Assembly: GCA_959606905.1 (NCBI GenBank)
Contig: CAUHML010000037.1
Coordinates: 1-30,411, forward strand
Length of the DNA: 30,411 bases
Direction: 5' to 3'
Source of the DNA: an uncultured Bacteroides sp.
Lineage (GTDB): Bacteria > Bacteroidota > Bacteroidia > Bacteroidales > Bacteroidaceae
Shown: positions 1 through 7,628 of the stretch, piece after piece
Numbering within the stretch: the first letter of the stretch is position 1
Layout of the letters: every line of letters starts with the position of its first letter
Program-made: the position numbers and the translations under genes
Notes under the pieces: generated by a model
The model's database searches: none
What the model was told of the DNA's origin: nothing
Seen by the model: the letters and a program-made list of their open reading frames with translations, nothing else

Positions 1-485
1 TTTTTGTTGTATTACTGATTTGTTCCTTGACCGCTTTCGTTGAGAAAGACAAACCGACCGGAGGTTTGAGTGAGGGTGATGTAGCCCCTGATTTTAAAAT
101 CGAATCTACATCAGAAGAGCAACCTGCATTTAAACTGGCTAATATGAAAGGCCGCTATGTGTTGCTAAGTTTTTGGGCAAGTTATGATGCGCAGTCCCGG
201 ATGCAAAATGTAAGTTTGAGCAATGTGCTTCGTTCTTCCCGTAATGTGGAAATGGTTTCCGTATCGTTTGACGAATATCAGTCGATTTTCAAGGAAACCG
301 TTCGTAAGGACCAAATAGTTACGCCCACTTGCTTCGTGGAAACAGAAGGCGAGGACTCCGGATTGTTTAAGAAGTACCGTTTGAATCGGGGGTTCACTAA
401 CTATTTATTGGATGGAAATGGTGTTATTATAGCCAAAAACATCTCTGCTGCAGATCTTTCTGCTTATGTAAAAGAAGTCGGTTGA
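1..485 (+). CDS. Exported thioredoxin-fold (TlpA/ResA-like) protein lacking the CxxC, 5' partial
   Basis: The reading frame is open from base 3 to the stop at 483-485 and has no start inside the window, so the gene begins upstream. The first visible residues (FVVLLICSLTA, then FVEKDKP) look like the end of a Sec or lipoprotein signal peptide, so an in-frame TTG at 27 is not the real start. The rest is a thioredoxin/AhpC-TSA fold: GDVAPDFKI opening, a beta strand VLLSFWAS, and a late LLDGNGVIIAKN segment typical of the cis-Pro/C-terminal strand. In active TlpA/ResA proteins the motif after FWAS is W-C-x-x-C; here it is Y-D-A-Q-S (186-197 encode DAQS), so both redox cysteines are missing. It is probably a periplasmic or outer-membrane-associated non-catalytic thioredoxin-fold protein. 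The fold is clear; the role is unknown. Confidence 0.8.
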   Translation, partial: FVVLLICSLTAFVEKDKPTGGLSEGDVAPDFKIESTSEEQPAFKLANMKGRYVLLSFWASYDAQSRMQNVSLSNVLRSSRNVEMVSVSFDEYQSIFKETVRKDQIVTPTCFVETEGEDSGLFKKYRLNRGFTNYLLDGNGVIIAKNISAADLSAYVKEVG

Positions 486-573
486 CGATTTTGGAAATGT
501 AAGGAGAAAGAGGTATTTTTCGGTTCGCTGTCTGGCGAATAATGAAGAATAGACAAAAGAGGAAATGGATACA

Positions 574-630
574 ACAAAAAAGTTCCGCCTACACTTGCTT
601 TCAAGCAGGAATAGGCGGAACTTCTATTTT
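574..630. terminator. Bidirectional intrinsic terminator between convergent genes
   Basis: A perfect 12-bp stem (580-591 paired with 612-623, AAGTTCCGCCTA/TAGGCGGAACTT) encloses a loop that can itself fold (TGCTT/AAGCA). An A-run lies on the left (575-580) and a T-rich stretch on the right (622-630), so it can terminate transcription from both directions. It sits between the rightward thioredoxin-fold gene and the leftward lptG gene. Confidence 0.85.
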
Positions 631-647
631 ATATATTCTTTATCCTT

Positions 648-1745
648 CTATTTAGGCGCCTTCTGGTACAGGAAGAATGCGATACCCGCATAAAGGATGT
701 TGGGAATCCACACAGCGATAACAGGAGGTACGTTTCCATTAATAGCAAAAGTTGAAGTAATTGTCTGGAATAAGATATAAGAGAAACTCAATCCTAATCC
801 GATACCCAGATGAAGTCCCATACCGCCTTTTGTTTTCCGTGACGAAAGCGAAACACCAATAATTGTCAGAATGAAAGAGGCGAATGACATGGCAATTCGT
901 TTGTGATATTCAATCTCAAATTCCTTAATATTGGCAAATCCCCTTCGTTTCTGTTTCTCGATATAATCACTCAATTGAGGACTGGTCAGCATTTCCTGTT
1001 GGTTCTTCATAATCAGGAAATCGGATGGTTCCATGTTGATTATAGAGTCGATTTTGTCTCCTTTGGTGATTTTTTCCTTTAAACCGTCTAATTCGCGTAC
1101 CATATAGTCATGGATAGTCCATTTGTGGACGGTAGCAGTATCATAAGTTATACGGCGTGCGGTCAAATGTGAAACCAGTTTTTTATCGACAAATTTATCC
1201 AAAGAGAAACGGTTTCCTGTCTTCATTGCGTTGTTATAGTTATCTATATATGCAATGACACCACTATCCACTTCCAACTGTACGTTACGTGCCGTATTCT
1301 GCTTTTTAGGTTTGATGTACCTATCTTCAAAGTTCAGGCGCGTCACACTTCCTTTAGGAATCACATACGAGCTTAACATGAATGTTGTCAATGCAATAAT
1401 GGCAGCAGAAATCATGTACGGACGCATCATTCTCTTAAAACTCATGCCGGTAGAGAACATGGCAATAATTTCAGAATTTTCCGCCAGTTTGGAAGTAAAG
1501 AAAATAACGGCAATGAATACGAACAGCGGACTGAACAGATTAGAGAAATAGGGGATAAAGTTCATGTAATATTCAAAGATGATTTTACTCCAAGGAGCTT
1601 CATGCTCCATAAGCTTGTCCATCTTCTCGTTGAAGTCGAACACTACTGCAATAGAAATGATTAATGCAATAGCAAATACGTATGTCCCCAAGAACTTCTT
1701 GATGATATACCAGTCCAGCCGTTTTATAAATCGATTGCTTTTCAT
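648..1745 (-). CDS. lptG: LptG/LptF-family (YjgP/YjgQ) LPS export permease
   Basis: 365 aa, the usual length for the YjgP/YjgQ family. Members form the LptB2FG inner-membrane ABC transporter, which extracts lipopolysaccharide and passes it to the LptC/LptA bridge. Three N-terminal membrane segments (about residues 17-36, 63-85, 108-130) are followed by a periplasmic jellyroll-type region (about 131-280) and three C-terminal segments (about 284-302, 310-330, 340-361). The segment KLAENSEIIAMFSTGMSFKRMMRPY after TM2 is the family's ATPase-coupling region. It begins 3 nt after the tgt stop, so it is the last gene of a lon-tgt-lptG transcript. LptF and LptG cannot be told apart with certainty from this sequence alone; the symbol follows common Bacteroides usage. 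Confidence 0.85.
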   Translation of the reverse strand: MKSNRFIKRLDWYIIKKFLGTYVFAIALIISIAVVFDFNEKMDKLMEHEAPWSKIIFEYYMNFIPYFSNLFSPLFVFIAVIFFTSKLAENSEIIAMFSTGMSFKRMMRPYMISAAIIALTTFMLSSYVIPKGSVTRLNFEDRYIKPKKQNTARNVQLEVDSGVIAYIDNYNNAMKTGNRFSLDKFVDKKLVSHLTARRITYDTATVHKWTIHDYMVRELDGLKEKITKGDKIDSIINMEPSDFLIMKNQQEMLTSPQLSDYIEKQKRRGFANIKEFEIEYHKRIAMSFASFILTIIGVSLSSRKTKGGMGLHLGIGLGLSFSYILFQTITSTFAINGNVPPVIAVWIPNILYAGIAFFLYQKAPK

Positions 1746-1748
1746 TCC

Positions 1749-2879
1749 TTATAATCTAGTTGATACTCTTTTAACCATCATCGGTTTCCAAGTAGAAAAA
1801 TCTCCGGCAATGATATGTTTCCGGGCTTCACCCACTAACCATAGATAGAATGCCAGATTGTGTATGGAAGCGATTTGCATTGCCAGCAGTTCTTGTGCGT
1901 GGAAAAGATGACGCAGATATGCTTTACTGTATAGATTGTCTACGCTGGAAGCTCCGTCTACTTCAATAGGAGAGAAGTCCATTTCCCATTTTTTGTTTCG
2001 CATATTAATGATTCCATCTTTTGTAAACAGCATGCCATTTCGTCCGTTTCTTGTAGGCATCACGCAGTCGAACATATCGACTCCCCGCTCTATGCCTTCA
2101 AGAATATTGACAGGAGTGCCGACTCCCATTAAATAACGCGGTTTGTCTTTGGGAAGAATTTCATTGACGATCTCAATCATTTCATACATCTTGTCTACCG
2201 GTTCGCCTACCGCAAGACCACCGATAGCATTCCCGTCGGCACCTTTAGAAGCTACAAACTCTGCAGACTGCTTACGCAAGTCGGGATAAACACATCCTTG
2301 CACGATAGGAAAAAGAGATTGATTATAACCGTATTTAGGTTCGGTTTCATTAAAACGTTGTATACATCGGTCGAGCCACCTATGTGTCAACCCTAGTGAC
2401 TTTTTGGCATACGCATAGTCCGAGTCTCCCGGAGGACATTCGTCAAAAGCCATCATGATATCAGCTCCGATCGTACGTTCTATATCCATGACTTTTTCCG
2501 GCGTGAAAATATGCTTGCTGCCATCGATATGAGAACGGAATTCAGCACCTTCTTCCCGTAATTTCCGGATTCCGGCGAGGGAAAATACCTGAAAACCACC
2601 GCTATCAGTAAGCATAGGACGGTCGAATCCGTTAAAACGATGCAGGCCACCTGCCTTTTCAATCACCTCTAGTCCCGGACGAAGATATAAATGGTAGGTG
2701 TTCCCCAGAATAATCTGCGCTCGAATATCCTCTTTCAGTTCTGTCAGGTGTACTCCTTTAACTGTGCCCAGTGTACCCACAGGCATAAAGATAGGGGTTT
2801 GTATTTGCCCGTGGTCTGTTGTAATCAAACCTGCACGGGCATTACTTTTAGTGTCTGTATATTGTAACTCAAATGTCAT
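1749..2879 (-). CDS. tgt: tRNA-guanine transglycosylase (queuosine pathway) without the zinc cysteines
   Basis: 376 aa, full length. It exchanges guanine-34 of GUN anticodons for preQ1 in queuosine synthesis. Visible motifs: TDSGGFQVFSL with D92, MAFDECPP with D146, AIGGLAVGE around 219-226 and MFDCVMPTRNGRNG with the nucleophilic D271. Canonical bacterial Tgt then has CxCxxC plus a later His that bind zinc. Counting back from the conserved IHNL histidine (H340), the three cysteine positions are Gly309, Ser311 and Asp314, so only the histidine remains. The frame is continuous and the flanking sequence (YSKAYLRHL) is intact, so this is not a frameshift. Its ATG overlaps the lon stop by 4 nt (2876-2879), implying translational coupling. 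The family assignment is firm; activity without zinc is inferred from the intact catalytic residues. Confidence 0.95.
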   Translation of the reverse strand: MTFELQYTDTKSNARAGLITTDHGQIQTPIFMPVGTLGTVKGVHLTELKEDIRAQIILGNTYHLYLRPGLEVIEKAGGLHRFNGFDRPMLTDSGGFQVFSLAGIRKLREEGAEFRSHIDGSKHIFTPEKVMDIERTIGADIMMAFDECPPGDSDYAYAKKSLGLTHRWLDRCIQRFNETEPKYGYNQSLFPIVQGCVYPDLRKQSAEFVASKGADGNAIGGLAVGEPVDKMYEMIEIVNEILPKDKPRYLMGVGTPVNILEGIERGVDMFDCVMPTRNGRNGMLFTKDGIINMRNKKWEMDFSPIEVDGASSVDNLYSKAYLRHLFHAQELLAMQIASIHNLAFYLWLVGEARKHIIAGDFSTWKPMMVKRVSTRL

Positions 2880-5344
2880 TCCTGGCTGGGTTTCTTAACA
2901 GATAAATCAATGGCGTCCGCCACTTTTTCGTTTGTCAGAGCTATTGCAAATACCTCCTTTATGTCATTTACATAGTGGAAAGTCAATCCTTTCAGATAGA
3001 TATCCTGAATTTCATCAATATTTTTCTTATTCTCTACACTCATGATGATCTCCTTGATGCCGGCACGTTTGGCGGCTAGAATCTTTTCCTTGATACCACC
3101 TACGGGAAGCACTTTACCACGGAGAGTTATTTCTCCTGTCATGGCAATATTAGCTTTCACTTTTCTTTGTGTCAATGCGGAAGCCAAAGAAGTAGCCATA
3201 GTGATACCTGCTGACGGTCCATCCTTAGGAATTGCGCCTTCAGGAACGTGGATATGAATATTCCAGTTATCAAAAATATCTTCGTTAAGCTGCAAAAGTG
3301 AAGCGTGCGACTTGATATATTCAAGTGCAAGCATAGCAGATTCCTTCATTACATCTCCCAGATTACCGGTTAATGTGAGACGTCCGCCCTTGCCTCTGCT
3401 CAAACTGGTTTCAACAAAGAGTATTTCACCTCCTACAGCTGTCCATGCCAATCCGGTCACTACACCTGCGTAATCATTTCCCTGATATTTGTCACGTGTA
3501 TATTCCGGTGCACCTAAAAAGTCATACAAGTCTGTCGGCTTAATTTCCGTTTTAGCAAAATATCCGTCCGTTGCATACTGACGTGCAGACTTACGAAGAA
3601 TCTTGCCAATCTTCTTTTCCAGTTCACGGACACCGCTTTCGCGGGTATATGACTCTATGATAGCTTCCAATGTTTCTTTCGGAAGTTTAATATCACTCTT
3701 CTTTAATCCGTTAGCTTCCAGTTCCTTGGGGAGTAAGTGTTTACGGGCAATCTCAATCTTTTCTTCCGTGATATAGCCGCTGACTTCAATTAGTTCCATA
3801 CGGTCGAGCAATGGACCGGGGATTGTATTCAAGTTATTGGCAGTTGCAATAAACAAGACTTTTGACAGGTCATAATCTACATCCAGAAAGTTGTCGTGGA
3901 AAGAAGTATTCTGTTCCGGGTCGAGCACTTCCAACAAAGCAGACGACGGGTCGCCCTGGCGGTCGGCACTCACCTTGTCTATTTCATCCAGAATAAAAAC
4001 AGGGTTGGAAGCACCGGCTTTGATCAAGCTTTTGATGATTCGTCCCGGCATAGCACCGATATATGTTTTACGGTGTCCACGAATTTCTGCTTCATCGTGT
4101 ACGCCTCCTAAGGACATACGTACATATTTTCGTTTTAATGCAGACGCTATGGATTTTCCGAGGGATGTCTTACCAACTCCCGGAGGACCGTATAGACAGA
4201 TAATAGGTGATTTCATGTCACCTTTCAATTTTAGTACAGCTAAATGTTCCAAAATACGCTCTTTCACTTTTTCCAGTCCATAGTGGTCTTTATTCAATGT
4301 CTTCTCTGCATTCTTTAAATTCAGATTGTCTGTCGTATAAACTCCCCACGGAAGGTTTAGCATGGTTTGAAGGTAGTTAAGCTGAACACTGTAATCCGGA
4401 GATTGCGGATGAGTACGTTCCAACTTGGCCAATTCTTTCAGGAAAGTTTCTCTGACCTCCGCATTCCAGCGCATACGTTCCGCCTTCTGGCGCATTTCTT
4501 CAATTTCCTGTTCCTGACCGCTACCACCCAACTCGTCCTGAATCGTTTTGATTTGCTGTTGCAGGAAATATTCGCGTTGTTGCTGGTCGATATCTTCACG
4601 GGCACGCATTTGAATAGATGCCTTGATTTCAGCCAACTGGACCTCACGGTTTAAGATTTCCAATAGGTGATAAGTACGTTCACGCAATGAGTTAATGCTT
4701 AATAAATCCATTTTCTCATCTTTCTTGAACGGAAGATTCGAACAAATGAAATTAACCAGGAACATTGAATTATTAATGTTCTTGATAGCAAATGCCGAGT
4801 CCTGGTGCATTACATCTGACGATTTGATATAACGCATTGTCAAGTCCTTGCAGGTTTCTACCAAAGCTTGAAATTCCTTGTCGTCTTTACTTGGAACATC
4901 TTCTTCCAAGAGTTCAATTTCACCTTTTAAATATGGATGAGTCTCTGTGATGTCTTTTAGAATCAGACGTTTCATTCCCTGAAGAATAACAGTCGTTGTT
5001 TGATCCGGCATTTCCAGCACACGTACAATCCGTCCTACAGTACCCACATTATGTAAATCCTCCAACTTCGGGTCTTCCGTATGGGCTGATCTTTGACATA
5101 CCACTGCGATGTCCTTATGCTTTTTCTCGGCATCACGTATAAGCTTGAGTGAGGATTTTCGTCCTACTGTTATAGGAAGAAAAACTCCGGGAAACAACAC
5201 CATATTACGAAGGGGGAGGACCGGAAGAATTTCACCAGATTTGACATTCACTTCAAATGCTTGCTCGTCGTTGCCATCATAGTCAGTAATCAGCGAGAAG
5301 CCATTGTTATCACCTACATCTTCCAATAAGTATCTTTCTTTCAT
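2876..5344 (-). CDS. lon: ATP-dependent Lon protease
   Basis: 822 aa cytoplasmic AAA+ serine protease that degrades misfolded and regulatory proteins. In order: Lon substrate-binding N-domain (about 38-235, starting [14 protein letters not shown]), a coiled helical region with [10 protein letters not shown] (about 236-350), AAA+ module with Walker A GPPGVGKT (386-393), Walker B VFILDEID (449-456) and arginine-rich [13 protein letters not shown], then the peptidase domain (about 620-805). The catalytic dyad is Ser711 in KDGPSAG and Lys754 in GGIKEK, with the same 43-residue spacing as S679/K722 of E. coli Lon. The N-terminal extension of about 35 residues before the Lon domain is acidic. It is the first gene of the leftward lon-tgt-lptG operon. 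The ATG at 5342-5344 gives the expected N-terminus. Confidence 0.98.
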   Translation of the reverse strand: MKERYLLEDVGDNNGFSLITDYDGNDEQAFEVNVKSGEILPVLPLRNMVLFPGVFLPITVGRKSSLKLIRDAEKKHKDIAVVCQRSAHTEDPKLEDLHNVGTVGRIVRVLEMPDQTTTVILQGMKRLILKDITETHPYLKGEIELLEEDVPSKDDKEFQALVETCKDLTMRYIKSSDVMHQDSAFAIKNINNSMFLVNFICSNLPFKKDEKMDLLSINSLRERTYHLLEILNREVQLAEIKASIQMRAREDIDQQQREYFLQQQIKTIQDELGGSGQEQEIEEMRQKAERMRWNAEVRETFLKELAKLERTHPQSPDYSVQLNYLQTMLNLPWGVYTTDNLNLKNAEKTLNKDHYGLEKVKERILEHLAVLKLKGDMKSPIICLYGPPGVGKTSLGKSIASALKRKYVRMSLGGVHDEAEIRGHRKTYIGAMPGRIIKSLIKAGASNPVFILDEIDKVSADRQGDPSSALLEVLDPEQNTSFHDNFLDVDYDLSKVLFIATANNLNTIPGPLLDRMELIEVSGYITEEKIEIARKHLLPKELEANGLKKSDIKLPKETLEAIIESYTRESGVRELEKKIGKILRKSARQYATDGYFAKTEIKPTDLYDFLGAPEYTRDKYQGNDYAGVVTGLAWTAVGGEILFVETSLSRGKGGRLTLTGNLGDVMKESAMLALEYIKSHASLLQLNEDIFDNWNIHIHVPEGAIPKDGPSAGITMATSLASALTQRKVKANIAMTGEITLRGKVLPVGGIKEKILAAKRAGIKEIIMSVENKKNIDEIQDIYLKGLTFHYVNDIKEVFAIALTNEKVADAIDLSVKKPSQE

Positions 5345-5373
5345 CTTTTCGTTTTAATTTAGTTTATGTCATA

Positions 5374-5381
5374 CAAATATG
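5374..5381 (-). promoter_or_regulatory. Possible -7 element for the lon operon
   Basis: On the minus strand CATATTTG differs by one base from the Bacteroidetes -7 consensus TAnnTTTG and lies about 30 nt before the lon start. The -33 region 19 nt upstream reads TTA instead of TTG. This is weak. No heat-shock inverted repeat was recognised in the 214-bp lon/trmN6 gap. Confidence 0.3.
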
Positions 5382-5498
5382 CATAAATCGTTTGCAAAGT
5401 TAATTGATTCTCTCTAATAATAAAGCACTGTTAGAATAAAAACACAAAAACAATGCCAAAATATAGAGCGATCGGAGAAGTATTCCATAATAATTATT

Positions 5499-5506
5499 TA
5501 TTTTTG
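5499..5506 (+). promoter_or_regulatory. Possible -7 element for trmN6
   Basis: TATTTTTG fits the Bacteroidetes -7 element TAnnTTTG and lies 52 nt before the trmN6 ATG, predicting a leader of roughly 45 nt. No TTG is present at the ideal -33 position, and the region is AT-rich, so a chance match is possible. Confidence 0.35.
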
Positions 5507-5558
5507 GCGATTTCCAGTAAAATAGTAGAATAAAACAGGTTTAAAAACAAGTGATAAA

Positions 5559-6269
5559 ATGTCAAATCCTTATTTTCAATTTAAGCAGTTTACGGTATGG
5601 CATGATAAGTGTGCTATGAAAGTTGGTACGGACGGGGTACTTTTGGGAGCGTGGACTTCTGTTCAAGGTGCGCATAGTATTCTGGATGTTGGGACAGGAA
5701 CCGGGTTGGTCGCTTTAATGTTGGCTCAACGTAGTTTGCCGAATACAAATATTGTAGCATTGGAAATTGATGAAGCTGCTGCCAGGCAGGCTAAGGAAAA
5801 TATTGTTCGTTCTCCTTGGAAGAAGCAGATAGAAGTAGTACAGGCTGATTTTAGAAAATATCAATCTCCTGAGAAGTTTGACGTGATTGTTTCTAATCCT
5901 CCGTATTTTGTTGATTCATTAGGATGTCCAGATCAACAAAGAAATTCTGCCCGGCATAATGATTCTTTGACTTATGAGGAATTATTGGAAGGAGTAACCG
6001 TTTTATTGACAGAAAATGGTACTTTTACGATTGTGATTCCGATGGATGTAGCTGATAGAGTAAAGATGATAGCTTCTGAAAAGAAATTGCAGGCAGTCCG
6101 GCAACTAAATGTGATAACTAAGCCCGGTGGTATTCCTAAACGTACTCTGATTACCTTTTCTTTTTCTAATCAGGAATGCATTGTGGAAGAACTATTGACA
6201 GAAGTTGCCCGGCATCAATATAGTAAGGAATATATAGCATTGACTCGGGAATATTATCTTAACATGTGA
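5559..6269 (+). CDS. trmN6: tRNA1(Val) A37 N6-methyltransferase (TrmN6/YfiC-like)
   Basis: 236 aa class I SAM-dependent methyltransferase. SAM-binding motif I is ILDVGTGTGLVAL (41-53), the acidic end of strand 2 is ALEIDEAA (67-74), and the catalytic N6-amino motif NPPY is at 113-116 (VSNPPYF). The N-terminal FKQFTVWHDKCAMKVGTDGVLLGAW block is characteristic of the YfiC/TrmN6 family, which methylates adenosine 37 of tRNA-Val. It is divergently oriented to lon across a 214-bp gap and has no downstream partner. Other N6-adenine RNA/DNA methyltransferases share NPPY, but the N-terminal block and length favour TrmN6. Substrate specificity is inferred from the family. Confidence 0.88.
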   Translation: MSNPYFQFKQFTVWHDKCAMKVGTDGVLLGAWTSVQGAHSILDVGTGTGLVALMLAQRSLPNTNIVALEIDEAAARQAKENIVRSPWKKQIEVVQADFRKYQSPEKFDVIVSNPPYFVDSLGCPDQQRNSARHNDSLTYEELLEGVTVLLTENGTFTIVIPMDVADRVKMIASEKKLQAVRQLNVITKPGGIPKRTLITFSFSNQECIVEELLTEVARHQYSKEYIALTREYYLNM

Positions 6270-6450
6270 GTAGGGGATTTGTATTCTCTCGATATTAATG
6301 TATTTAAAATGATAAATAGAAAGAATCTGATATCGCAAGTACTATAGCTTTTCTCGTCTTTTCAATAGAATTGATGCAATAATGTTTTTTATGATTTTTA
6401 AGAGAAATCGTTTTTTAAAGAGATTGACTTCTAAAACAATCATAAAAGAC

Positions 6451-6470
6451 AGAGGATGAATTCATCCTCT
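6451..6470 (-). terminator. Perfect palindrome at the stop of the 64-aa ORF, possible terminator
   Basis: A 20-bp perfect palindrome (AGAGGATGAA followed directly by its reverse complement) includes the TGA stop of the leftward small ORF. On the minus strand it is followed by GTCTTTTATG, a short T-rich tract, so it could be a weak terminator in that direction. On the plus strand no T-run follows. A regulator-binding site is an alternative. Confidence 0.4.
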
Positions 6471-6656
6471 GCTACCCAAGCTGTTTGTATCAGGATTTAA
6501 TTCTTTTACAGCCTCTTCTACTACTTTCTTGGTCGGCTTGCGATAAACCTCTGCCTGTTGTACCGGCATTATCTCATTCATCATTCTTTCATATCCTTTT
6601 TGTTCTAACAAATGAATTTCTTTTTCATTTGTTTCTTTTTGTTTTCTTGTTTTCAT
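6462..6656 (-). CDS. Small hypothetical charged protein, 64 aa
   Basis: A 64-codon frame encoding a very polar protein with many Lys and Glu residues, starting MKTRKQKETNEKEIH and likely helical in its first 30 residues. It has no signal peptide, membrane segment or motif I recognise. Support for it being real: ordinary codon use, an ATG start, a perfect palindrome at its stop that could terminate transcription, and a near-match to the -7 element on its strand (CTATCTTTTG, complement at 6701-6709, one T too many). It is divergent to another small ORF at 6806. Conservation was not checked. Confidence 0.5.
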   Translation of the reverse strand: MKTRKQKETNEKEIHLLEQKGYERMMNEIMPVQQAEVYRKPTKKVVEEAVKELNPDTNSLGSRG

Positions 6657-6766
6657 ATGGCTTTTATTTTTTAAGTTTCTACTTTGAAAACAGAAAACAG
6701 CAAAAGATAGTTCATTTTACTAGAATATATTTTCGATTAATTCATCTCAATAAACGCATTAATACA

Positions 6767-6774
6767 TATCTTTG
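6767..6774 (+). promoter_or_regulatory. -7 promoter element of the 53-aa ORF
   Basis: TATCTTTG is an exact match to TAnnTTTG, ending 31 nt before the ATG at 6806. The predicted transcription start is near 6781. The -33 TTG is not evident at 19-21 nt upstream. Confidence 0.5.
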
Positions 6775-6805
6775 TCCATGTAACAGATCCCTCTTTACTT
6801 AAATT

Positions 6806-6967
6806 ATGAAAGAAAATAAGTATGATAGTCTTCTTCAAGCAGGATTTGAAATATTCGAATTAATAGAACCACAACCAAACGAAGTGATGTTGAACACTAT
6901 TCCGGAAATGAAAGATGAGCTTCGACGTCCTATGATGCTTTTGATTTCTGCCAAAAAGAAATATTGA
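6806..6967 (+). CDS. Small hypothetical protein, 53 aa
   Basis: ATG at 6806, TGA at 6965-6967. The product starts MKENKYDSLLQAGFEIFELI and ends with a basic SAKKKY tail. It is mostly polar with a short hydrophobic patch (MMLLIS) near the C-terminus, and has no recognised domain. An exact TAnnTTTG element precedes it at the expected distance, which raises the chance that it is expressed. It is divergently arranged with the 64-aa ORF across a 149-bp AT-rich region. Function unknown. Confidence 0.5.
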   Translation: MKENKYDSLLQAGFEIFELIEPQPNEVMLNTIPEMKDELRRPMMLLISAKKKY

Positions 6968-7029
6968 AATGCAAACGAATGAATTTCAGGGTATTGAAAA
7001 ATAATAAGTAAAAAACATCCGTTTAGCTA

Positions 7030-7059
7030 TTGTCAATTAAAAAATACTCCCTATCTTTG
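7030..7059 (+). promoter_or_regulatory. Consensus Bacteroides promoter for the tRNA-Pro pair
   Basis: TTG (7030-7032), a 19-nt spacer and TATCTTTG (7052-7059) match the Bacteroidetes primary-sigma promoter (TTG-N19-TAnnTTTG) exactly. The predicted transcription start is near 7066, about 30 nt before the first tRNA. Confidence 0.85.
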
Positions 7060-7095
7060 CACCGCTTTTGAAAAGAACAATCCTTCAGAAAGTAG

Positions 7096-7170
7096 CGGGG
7101 TGTAGCGCAGTCCGGTTAGCGCACCTGCTTTGGGAGCAGGGGGTCGTGGGTTCGAATCCCGCTACCCCGA
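7096..7170 (+). tRNA. tRNA-Pro (anticodon TGG), copy 1
   Basis: A 75-nt cloverleaf. The acceptor CGGGGTG pairs with TACCCCG (one G-T at the base), with discriminator A at 7170. The D-arm region is AGCGCAGTCCGGTTAGCGC, and the anticodon stem CCTGC/GCAGG encloses loop TTTGGGA with anticodon TGG. The T-arm is CGTGGGTTCGAATCCCG. CCA is not encoded, so it must be added by tRNA nucleotidyltransferase. Confidence 0.97.
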
Positions 7171-7205
7171 CTACAAAGAAAAAGGAAGTTCTGTTAAAAG
7201 TTTTT

Positions 7206-7280
7206 CGGGGTGTAGCGCAGTCCGGTTAGCGCACCTGCTTTGGGAGCAGGGGGTCGTGGGTTCGAATCCCGCTACCCCGA
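7206..7280 (+). tRNA. tRNA-Pro (anticodon TGG), copy 2
   Basis: Base-for-base identical to the copy at 7096-7170, separated from it by a 35-nt spacer (7171-7205). Anticodon TGG, no encoded CCA. It is co-transcribed with copy 1 from the promoter at 7030-7059, since the spacer has no promoter element and the first strong terminator follows this copy. Confidence 0.97.
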
Positions 7281-7310
7281 CGAAAATATTAAGTCAAGAA
7301 ATTTAAAAAT

Positions 7311-7347
7311 AAAAAGCTGATGCATACTATGTTTCAGCTTTTTTGGT
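7311..7347 (+). terminator. Intrinsic terminator of the tRNA-Pro operon
   Basis: Stem AAAAAGCTGA (7311-7320) pairs with TCAGCTTTTT (7334-7343) around a 13-nt loop and is followed by a T-rich tract. Because it is A-rich on one side and T-rich on the other, it could work in both directions. Confidence 0.85.
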
Positions 7348-7411
7348 TTTATACAAATGATAAGTTGATTCTACTTTGTTTGTGACAGATAAAGAAGGCA
7401 ATTCTTTGAAT

Positions 7412-7600
7412 TATCTTTGAACTTGTTTATAGATATATATTTCTATTTGTTCATCATCTATAATATAAAGCGGTGCTTTAGGAGAGATAAAGCATAGCTT
7501 TACGATATCTAAAGCTATGGGTTATGAATCAGAAACAGATACTTTCTTTATTTATCGGGGATAGAAGGTGAAGACCTCTCTTTCATGAGTTTTTCATATT
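7412..7600 (+). other. Gene-free stretch with orphan promoter element and two hairpins (possible small RNA)
   Basis: No convincing protein gene lies between the tRNA terminator and the histidine-kinase stop (7348-7628). TATCTTTG at 7412-7419 is an exact -7 element pointing right, without a clear -33 TTG. Downstream are two hairpins built from the same core: TGCTTTA/TAAAGCA (7474-7480 with 7488-7494) and CATAGCTTTA/TAAAGCTATG (7493-7502 with 7510-7519, perfect 10 bp). A third short hairpin AGGT/ACCT (7566-7577) precedes a pyrimidine-rich stretch and TTTTT around 7591. This could be a small RNA, or the hairpins could end the leftward kinase transcript. Neither is proven. Confidence 0.3.
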
Positions 7601-7628
7601 ATCCACAAGATACACAAAAAGACTGCAA

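Noticed and set aside
27..29. TTG at 27 as start of the thioredoxin-fold gene
   Set aside because: The frame is open and hydrophobic upstream to base 3, giving a signal-peptide-like segment; the gene starts before the window.
1900..1970. Frameshift or assembly error explaining the missing Tgt zinc cysteines
   Set aside because: The flanking residues on both sides align in one frame with normal spacing to H340.
3891..4283. Long rightward frames inside lon and other leftward genes
   Set aside because: They are antisense shadows of well-supported genes with no promoter or protein-family resemblance.
6387..6447. Inverted repeat TTTTATGATT/AATCATAAAA as a terminator for trmN6
   Set aside because: The arms are about 41 nt apart and very AT-rich; a stable hairpin is unlikely.
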